Of a stretch of DNA of 64,000 nucleotides, positions 58,055 to 64,000 are shown piece by piece. The first letter of the stretch is position 1; every line of letters begins with the position of its first letter. Position numbers and translations under genes: made by a program. Below the pieces are notes generated by a model. That model saw only the letters and a list, made by a program, of their open reading frames with translations. It searched no databases and was not told where the DNA came from. This stretch comes from Actinomycetota bacterium (GTDB lineage: Bacteria; Actinomycetota; Actinomycetes; Actinomycetales; Microbacteriaceae): positions 1 to 64,000 of the forward strand of contig WLPL01000001.1 in NCBI GenBank assembly GCA_009698805.1, given 5' to 3'.

Positions 58055-59314
58055 ATGAAAATCTTGGTTTTGGGTTCGGGCGCCAGAGAGCACGCAATCG
58101 TCAAAGCGCTCGTGCGCACTGGCACTTCGCGCGCCAATATCGTGGTCGCGCCTGGAAACGCTGGCATCGCCAAAGACGCCACTTGTGACCCGAGCCTCAA
58201 CATGCTCGAGCCAGCCGAGGTAACCGCATACGCTCTCGCTGGTGCCTTCGAGCTAGTGATTGTTGGCCCAGAGGCCCCACTGATTGCCGGAGTTGCCGAC
58301 CCACTGCGCGCTGCCGGCATCGCCGTCTTCGGCCCATCCAAGCAAGCCGCTCAACTCGAGGGCTCGAAGTCTTTTGCCAAAGAGGTCATGGCCGCGGCCG
58401 GAGTGCCAACGGGCATGGCTCACGAGTGCGCGACGATCGAAGAAGTTATTCGAGCAATTGACCAATTCGGTGCCCCTTATGTTGTCAAGGCAGACGGCCT
58501 CGCCGCCGGCAAAGGCGTGATCGTCACGAGCGACCGTGCCGCCGCACTCGAGCACGCCGAGAAGTTCATTCACCAGGGCGTGCTGGTCGAAGAGTTCCTC
58601 GATGGCCAAGAGGTCAGCCTGTTCTTCTTGAGCGATGGCAAGACGGTTATGCCGCTAACCCCGGCTCAGGACTTCAAACGTGCGCTGAATCACGATGAAG
58701 GCCCAAACACCGGTGGAATGGGCTCATACAGCCCGCTGAACTGGTTGCCAGCTGGTTTCGTTGCCGAGGTTCAGGCCAAGGTTGCCGAGCCGACCATTCG
58801 CGAACTCGATCGATTAGGCGCACCTTTTATCGGCCTCCTCTACTGCGGTCTCATCGTTACCGATCGTGGCATCCGAGTCATCGAATTCAACGCCCGCTTC
58901 GGCGATCCGGAGACTCAGGTCGTGCTTCGCCGGCTCAACTCCTCGCTCGAAGCCTTGCTGCACAAGAGCGCGACCGGTCACCTCAATTCGATCATCGAGC
59001 CAGAGTTCAGCGATCACGTAGCGGTTGCGGTTGTTCTAGCGAGTGAGGGCTACCCAGACACTTCGGCCCCTGATCGTCCTATTCGCGGCATCGAAGAGGC
59101 CGAGGTCATCGAAGACGTTGAGGTTTGCGTCGCTGCCGCTCGCGAACAAGCCGGTGAGCTCTATGCCAACGGCGGACGCGTCCTCAGTGTGGTCGCCATC
59201 GCCAAGACCTTCCACCACGCCAGGAAACTTGCCTATCAAGGCATCGGCAAAATCAGCCTCGAGGGCTCGCACTTCCGCAGCGACATCGCGAAGAAGGTTG
59301 ACGAGCATGAGTGA
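58055..59314 (+). CDS. purD: Phosphoribosylamine-glycine ligase
   Basis: MKILVLGSGAREHAIVKAL, YVVKADGLAAGKGVIV, FNARFGDPETQVVL. Confidence 0.97.
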   Translation: MKILVLGSGAREHAIVKALVRTGTSRANIVVAPGNAGIAKDATCDPSLNMLEPAEVTAYALAGAFELVIVGPEAPLIAGVADPLRAAGIAVFGPSKQAAQLEGSKSFAKEVMAAAGVPTGMAHECATIEEVIRAIDQFGAPYVVKADGLAAGKGVIVTSDRAAALEHAEKFIHQGVLVEEFLDGQEVSLFFLSDGKTVMPLTPAQDFKRALNHDEGPNTGGMGSYSPLNWLPAGFVAEVQAKVAEPTIRELDRLGAPFIGLLYCGLIVTDRGIRVIEFNARFGDPETQVVLRRLNSSLEALLHKSATGHLNSIIEPEFSDHVAVAVVLASEGYPDTSAPDRPIRGIEEAEVIEDVEVCVAAAREQAGELYANGGRVLSVVAIAKTFHHARKLAYQGIGKISLEGSHFRSDIAKKVDEHE

Positions 59315-60173
59315 CCCGATCGAAATCGAAGGCTGGAATCACATTTACTCGGGCAAGGTGCGCGACCTATACGAGAGCCTCGACCCAGCTCACAGCGATG
59401 TGCTGTTGGTTGTCGCCAGCGATCGAGTCAGCGCCTTCGACCACGTTCTAGAGCCTGAGATTACCGGCAAGGGCATTCACCTGACCACACTGACCAACTG
59501 GTGGTTTGCTCGCCTCGGAGTGCCAAACCACATCGACAACTCGGTTGCCGTGCCCGCAGTTGTTACTGGCCGAGCAACGGTCGCCAAAAAGCTAAAGATG
59601 TTCCCAATCGAGTGCGTCGTTCGCGGCTACATCTCTGGGTCGGGCTGGAAGGAATACCAGGAGCACGGCACGGTCTGCGGAATCAAGCTCCCGGCCGGCC
59701 TCACCTTTGGCGCGCAACTGCCCGAACCGATATTCACCCCGGCATTCAAAGCCGAACTCGGCGAGCACGACGAAAATATCAACTTCGAGCGAGTGGTCGA
59801 ACTCATCGGCATGGAGCACGCAACCGAACTCCGCGAGCTTTCGCTCACAATCTTTAACCGCGCGTCCGAGCTAGCCGAAAAGGCCGGTTTGATTCTGGCC
59901 GACACCAAGTTTGAATTTGGCACCGACCCGGCAACCGGAGTCATGACCCTCGGCGATGAAGTCTTGACTCCAGACTCAAGCCGATTCTGGGCCAGGTCGT
60001 CTTGGGAGCGCGGCGAGCGCAAAGACTCCTTTGACAAACAAATTGTGCGCAACTGGTTGGCTGACAACTGGGATCAAACCGGCGAACCACCAGCTTTGCC
60101 TGCAGAGATTGTTCAACAGACCTCGGCTAAATACGCCGAACTGGTCGAGCGTCTTACTTCTGCTGTTGCTTGA
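59307..60173 (+). CDS. purC: Phosphoribosylaminoimidazole-succinocarboxamide synthase
   Basis: IYSGKVRDLYE, ASDRVSAFDHVLEPEITGKGIHLT, ECVVRGYISGSGWKEYQ, SSWERGERKDSFDKQ; start 59307. Confidence 0.96.
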   Translation: MSDPIEIEGWNHIYSGKVRDLYESLDPAHSDVLLVVASDRVSAFDHVLEPEITGKGIHLTTLTNWWFARLGVPNHIDNSVAVPAVVTGRATVAKKLKMFPIECVVRGYISGSGWKEYQEHGTVCGIKLPAGLTFGAQLPEPIFTPAFKAELGEHDENINFERVVELIGMEHATELRELSLTIFNRASELAEKAGLILADTKFEFGTDPATGVMTLGDEVLTPDSSRFWARSSWERGERKDSFDKQIVRNWLADNWDQTGEPPALPAEIVQQTSAKYAELVERLTSAVA

Positions 60174-60360
60174 GGTAGTGGACTACCGCGTTAGCGTGAC
60201 CGTGGCCCATGCCATGCGCGGTCTTTAGCCACTCGACCTGCTCCATGTGCTTGAGCTCTAACTTGCTCGCAAGCAAGTCAAACCAATGCTGCATCGACTT
60301 GCCGTAGGTCTTTTCGATCGAGGGAAAGTAGGAGGCTGGGCCTTTTACTTTCTCGGTCAC
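60154..60360 (-). CDS. DUF4287 domain-containing protein
   Basis: GTG start: TEKVKGPASYFPSIEKTYGKSMQHWFDLL...HMEQVEWLKTAHGMGHGHANAVVHYL. Confidence 0.85.
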   Translation of the reverse strand: MTEKVKGPASYFPSIEKTYGKSMQHWFDLLASKLELKHMEQVEWLKTAHGMGHGHANAVVHYLKQQQK

Positions 60361-60737
60361 TAGTAACCGTAATAGCTTGACGTAGACGCCATCACACCAA
60401 TAATGACGCCGTAGATGATCTGGAGGCCGAGGAAGCCCCAACCAATGGCAACGCCCGCGACGGCAAGGCCGCGGCCGCCCTGACCAGTTCGCTTGATCTG
60501 GCCGAGTGCAACGTGGCCAAGGATCGCTCCAACCAGCGCCGTGCACCCGAGGATCGAAAGCACGAGACTGGCGATTGCAAGTCCATTGGTTTGTCCCGCT
60601 GGAGCAGGCTGTGCGTAGTTAGGAGCTGCTGGAGTAGCCTGCGGGGCAGCCTGAGGTGCTACACCCCTAGGTGTGCCACAGTTTGCGCAGAAGCTGGTTT
60701 CGGCCGCAAGAGCGGTTCCGCAATTAGTGCAATTCAT
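60360..60737 (-). CDS. Zinc-ribbon / DUF4190 membrane protein
   Basis: MNCTNCGTALAAETSFCANCGTPRG then GLAIASLVLSILG..GAILGHVALGQIKRTGQGGRGLAVAGVAIGW. Confidence 0.88.
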   Translation of the reverse strand: MNCTNCGTALAAETSFCANCGTPRGVAPQAAPQATPAAPNYAQPAPAGQTNGLAIASLVLSILGCTALVGAILGHVALGQIKRTGQGGRGLAVAGVAIGWGFLGLQIIYGVIIGVMASTSSYYGY

Positions 60738-60788
60738 AAAAATCCCCTTTGTTGATTCTGATGAAAAGCATAGCGAATCGCGAGTTGC

Positions 60789-61826
60789 TTAGGCCATCAT
60801 CTCTCGAACCAGCGGAATCACCTTGGTGCCGTAAAGCTCGATGGACTTCATCAATTTGCTGTGGGGCATCGGGCCGTTGGAGTACTTCAGGTCGAAGCGA
60901 GTTGCGCCAACCGAGGTGAGAGCGTGAACGATCTTCTTGGCGACAGTCTCGGGTGAACCGCAGTAGACCGAGCCGTTGTAGGCCTCGTTCAAGAAGTGTT
61001 CCTTGGTCATCGGGCCCCAGCCGCGTTCGCGACCGATTCGGCCGAATCCTTCTTGGTAGTGCGGCCATAGCTCTTCGAGAGCCTGTTCGTCGGTTTCGGC
61101 GATGTGGCCGGGTGAGTGAATCGAAATCGGCAGCATCGCGTTACCGTGAAGGTCCATTTGCTCTTTATAGAGAACTGCGTATGGGTAGAAGCGCGCTGGG
61201 TCGCCGCCAATGATGGCGAGCGCTAGCGGAATGTTTAGTCGCGCGGCGCGAATCACAGATTCTGGGCTGCCACCAACACCAACACGGAGGCCCATGCGAC
61301 CGCGCTCGGTCTTTGGGTAAACCTCTTGGTTGTTGAGGGTTGGGGTGAAATTGCCTTGCCAGGTGACCGGCTTTTCGTCCCACAGCTTTACCAACAGCTC
61401 GAGCTTCTCTTCGAAAAGAGCTGAGTAGTCGCCGAGGTTGTAGCCGAACAGCGGAAACGATTCGGTGAATGAACCGCGGCCTGCTGTTATTTCGGCGCGT
61501 CCGTTCGATAGTGCGTCCAGGGTCGCAAATCGCTGGTAGACGCGAATCGGGTCTTCACTCGAAAGTACGGTTACGCCGGTGCCGAGGGTGATGTTTTTGG
61601 TGACGGTAGCGATGCCGGCGAGAACTGTGTCAGGCGCTGTGACGGCGAAGTCGTCGCGGTGGTGCTCCCCGATGTTGAAGTGATCGATACCTACTTCGTC
61701 GGCGGCAACCGCCTGAGCCACAACGTTTCTGAGTACTGCGCCCGCGGTCATCGGCTTACCGCCGTCGTCAATCGTCATGTCACCGAAGGTGTCCAAGCCA
61801 AATTTGAGTTCCGCAATGTTTGTCAT
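60789..61826 (-). CDS. LLM class flavin-dependent oxidoreductase
   Basis: FGLDTFGD, IDHFNIGEHHRDDFAVTAPDTVLAGIA, NGRAEITAGRGSFTESFPLFG. Confidence 0.93.
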   Translation of the reverse strand: MTNIAELKFGLDTFGDMTIDDGGKPMTAGAVLRNVVAQAVAADEVGIDHFNIGEHHRDDFAVTAPDTVLAGIATVTKNITLGTGVTVLSSEDPIRVYQRFATLDALSNGRAEITAGRGSFTESFPLFGYNLGDYSALFEEKLELLVKLWDEKPVTWQGNFTPTLNNQEVYPKTERGRMGLRVGVGGSPESVIRAARLNIPLALAIIGGDPARFYPYAVLYKEQMDLHGNAMLPISIHSPGHIAETDEQALEELWPHYQEGFGRIGRERGWGPMTKEHFLNEAYNGSVYCGSPETVAKKIVHALTSVGATRFDLKYSNGPMPHSKLMKSIELYGTKVIPLVREMMA

Positions 61827-61864
61827 GCTTTAAGTAAATACCCTCTTGACGAGTTTTGTTCCAT

Positions 61865-63040
61865 CTAGTGGCGAATAAGTGTTCCGTTGCCATCAAGTGT
61901 TGAGTAGTGAATCCAGTCGACGCTCATGGAAGTTTGAGTTACTCCACTGCCAATCTGGTTACCGACGAAGGCTCCGCCCATGGCAACGTTCAGAATTAGG
62001 TACTGCTCGGAGTTGAAGACCCAGGTGTTTCCGCCGATTCCGCTCGCCTTCATCTGGTGATATTGAACGCCGTCCAAGTACCAGGTGATCTGGTTTGGGA
62101 TCCAGTCGATTCGGTAGGTGTGGTAGCCAGTGAAACCTCCGGCAATCGAGGTTGTGCTTCCCTGATTAAGGTAACCGGGACCGTGCAGGGTTCCCCAAAG
62201 CATGTTCGGCAGGTCACCCTTCCACTCGGCGATATCGATTTCGCCACACTGCGGCCAGTTCACGCTCGGCTGGTTAGCGCCGAGCATCCAAATTGCCGGC
62301 CATTGGCCCTGGCCACCCGATAGCTTGGCGCGCACCTCGATGCGTCCGTATTTGAAGCCGATTTTGCCAAGGGTAATTAGCTTCGCGCTCTTCCAGGTGC
62401 AAGTGCCGTAGTAACACGAGTAGTTGTCGCCCGCGACGGTTTTGAGGGCTGGGAGAACGAGGTTGCCCTGGCCATCGGTCTTCGCGGTTGTCGGTAAATA
62501 CCACTGACGTTCGTTGTTGCCCCAGCCAGGGTTGCCGATGTCGCTGCCGTCGCCCGTGCCAAAAGGTGAGGTGAGGTTGAAGTCCGAAGAATTCACACCG
62601 GTTCCGGAGGCCTCGTTGAACTCCTGTGACCAAAGGTATGGAGACGTTGGCGGAGTCGGTGGCACAGCTGTGCCGACGGTTACGGTTTTGGTGCGCGAGG
62701 TCAGCACCTTCTTGTTTGCAAACTTGAGCGACTCGATTGCGTAGAGACTAGAACCGTTGTCGCTCGCAAAGGTTTTGAGGGCCGGGGATTTTCCGGTCAA
62801 GATCCGATGGCCGGCTAAATACCAGGCGTAAGTTCTGGTTGATTTGAGGTTGGTGACCGCTGGGGTCAAGCGAACGATCACACCTGGCTGGATCGTAGCG
62901 GGAATGATTACGGCCTTGACGATTCGAGGCGAGGCATATGCCTGAGCCGACCCGCCCGCGATGGTTATAAGGAGAGCGGCTGATACCAGTGCTGATGCAA
63001 GTTTGCGAAACAAAATAACCCTTCGGATTTCGCTTCGCAC
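61865..63040 (-). CDS. Secreted GH16 family glycoside hydrolase (beta-glucanase-like)
   Basis: Signal peptide; YLWSQEFNEASGTGVNSSDF, WPAIWMLGAN, GEIDIAEW catalytic motif (ExDxxE); N-terminal Ig-like region. Confidence 0.92.
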   Translation of the reverse strand: MRSEIRRVILFRKLASALVSAALLITIAGGSAQAYASPRIVKAVIIPATIQPGVIVRLTPAVTNLKSTRTYAWYLAGHRILTGKSPALKTFASDNGSSLYAIESLKFANKKVLTSRTKTVTVGTAVPPTPPTSPYLWSQEFNEASGTGVNSSDFNLTSPFGTGDGSDIGNPGWGNNERQWYLPTTAKTDGQGNLVLPALKTVAGDNYSCYYGTCTWKSAKLITLGKIGFKYGRIEVRAKLSGGQGQWPAIWMLGANQPSVNWPQCGEIDIAEWKGDLPNMLWGTLHGPGYLNQGSTTSIAGGFTGYHTYRIDWIPNQITWYLDGVQYHQMKASGIGGNTWVFNSEQYLILNVAMGGAFVGNQIGSGVTQTSMSVDWIHYSTLDGNGTLIRH

Positions 63041-63079
63041 AAAGCCTATATATGTACCCTAAGCCAATAGAGTGAACCC

Positions 63080-63733
63080 ATGAACTCAACAACCTTGTTA
63101 AAAACCGCAGGATTTGTGCGAATCCTCACCGCCGCATCGCTGATTTTCGCCATGGGTTGGCAGATCACCGACCGCCTAGCCCACAATGTGTTTAGGCCGG
63201 GCGAGTACTTCGCCTACTTCACGATTGATTCGAGCATGGTTGCCGCGGTTGCCCTTGCTGTTGCTGGTGTCTGGGCATTGCAAGGTAAGGCAGAGACCGC
63301 GGTTATGAACCGTGTTCGCCTATCGGTTGCTACCTACGCGATCGTGGTAGGAGTGGTCTACAACGCACTTCTTCGAGGTCTACCAGGCTCCGCCGCAGAC
63401 GCTGGCTACGTTTGGCCTCAAGCTCCGAACGAGATTTTGCACGTGTGGGCGCTGGTTTTCATTTTTCTAGACTTCGCAATCATGACCTTTGCGAACCCAC
63501 CTCGGTTCAAGCAGATGTTCTGGGTTTGGGTATTCCCGCTCGCCTGGGTCCTCTTCACAATCATCCGTGGAATCTTCACCGGCTGGTGGCCTTACTGGTT
63601 CATCGATCCAAACGACCCGGGTGGGCTGCCACAGATGATCAAATACATTTTCGGCATCATGGCCTTCATGCTGGTTTCGGCAGTGATCGCTATCGCCGCA
63701 ATGAAGACAAACCTAATAAAGGCGAGAAAGTAG
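63080..63733 (+). CDS. Pr6Pr family membrane protein
   Basis: FAYFTIDSSMVAAVALAVAG, NALLRGL, NEILHVWALVFIFLDFAI, PLAWVLFTIIRGIFTGWWPYWFIDP. Confidence 0.87.
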   Translation: MNSTTLLKTAGFVRILTAASLIFAMGWQITDRLAHNVFRPGEYFAYFTIDSSMVAAVALAVAGVWALQGKAETAVMNRVRLSVATYAIVVGVVYNALLRGLPGSAADAGYVWPQAPNEILHVWALVFIFLDFAIMTFANPPRFKQMFWVWVFPLAWVLFTIIRGIFTGWWPYWFIDPNDPGGLPQMIKYIFGIMAFMLVSAVIAIAAMKTNLIKARK

Positions 63734-64000
63734 CCGGGCATAACGCCTAGCTAAACGATCTCCTTCGACGCGCCTGCGGTCGCTTAGTTCGGCCACGTCG
63801 TTCAAACAAACGGTCAAAATGCGCCCCCGGCGAATTAGAACCTGAGCCATGCCTCCAACCGAAGTTATGTCGTTGATGGCGATGTACTTGTAGGTCGAAC
63901 CCGTTACTAGTTCTGCTCGACCATTGCCAATCGCGGCAAGATTGTGAAGCCACTCGGGCACAATTTCGGTTGAGGTTCTAAAGCGTGAAGAGCTGACCTG
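63713..64000 (-). CDS. C-terminal fragment of an unidentified protein (5' end beyond window)
   Basis: Reading frame open to window end (QVSSSRFRTSTEIVPEWLHNLAAIGNGRAELVTG...), stop at 63713-63715. Confidence 0.55.
   Translation of the reverse strand, partial: QVSSSRFRTSTEIVPEWLHNLAAIGNGRAELVTGSTYKYIAINDITSVGGMAQVLIRRGRILTVCLNDVAELSDRRRVEGDRLARRYARLLSRLY

Noticed and set aside
1-64000. CRISPR arrays, prophage or transposase genes
   Set aside because: No regularly spaced repeats, integrase, transposase or phage structural genes were recognised

Overview
A 64 kb, gene-dense window from an actinobacterial chromosome. Lineage is inferred, not proven: gene content (bS22, DUF3073, DUF4229, DUF3180) and the lysS-clpC neighbourhood suggest a streamlined aquatic Microbacteriaceae-like organism. 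Most of it is housekeeping: menaquinone biosynthesis (hepT, menG, menF, menD, menA, menE, menB, menC), System II cytochrome c biogenesis (ccsB, resB, ccdA, tlpA), folate and pantothenate genes with lysS, ftsH, hpt, tilS, clpC, purine genes (purM, purF, purD, purC), aspS, radA, proC, four tRNAs and a few transporters. The standout is the gene at 2553-3362. It encodes a seven-helix heliorhodopsin (WVEYSLSSSVM helix 3; SLVAKSxLAWQ helix 7 with the retinal lysine). It is neither a proteorhodopsin nor an ordinary type-1 rhodopsin. It sits 11 nt downstream of tandem GH13 alpha-glucosidases and close to a LacI-family regulator that has a perfect operator palindrome. Other points of interest: a VapBC module with a palindromic operator, an aquaporin-ArsC pair, paired asymmetric FluC/CrcB genes, a KimA-like permease, a stand-alone TipAS-domain protein, the tiny ribosomal protein bS22 (mis-extended in the ORF track), two AT-rich lineage-specific secreted/membrane gene pairs, and a recurring 4-nt stop-to-stop overlap at convergent gene ends.
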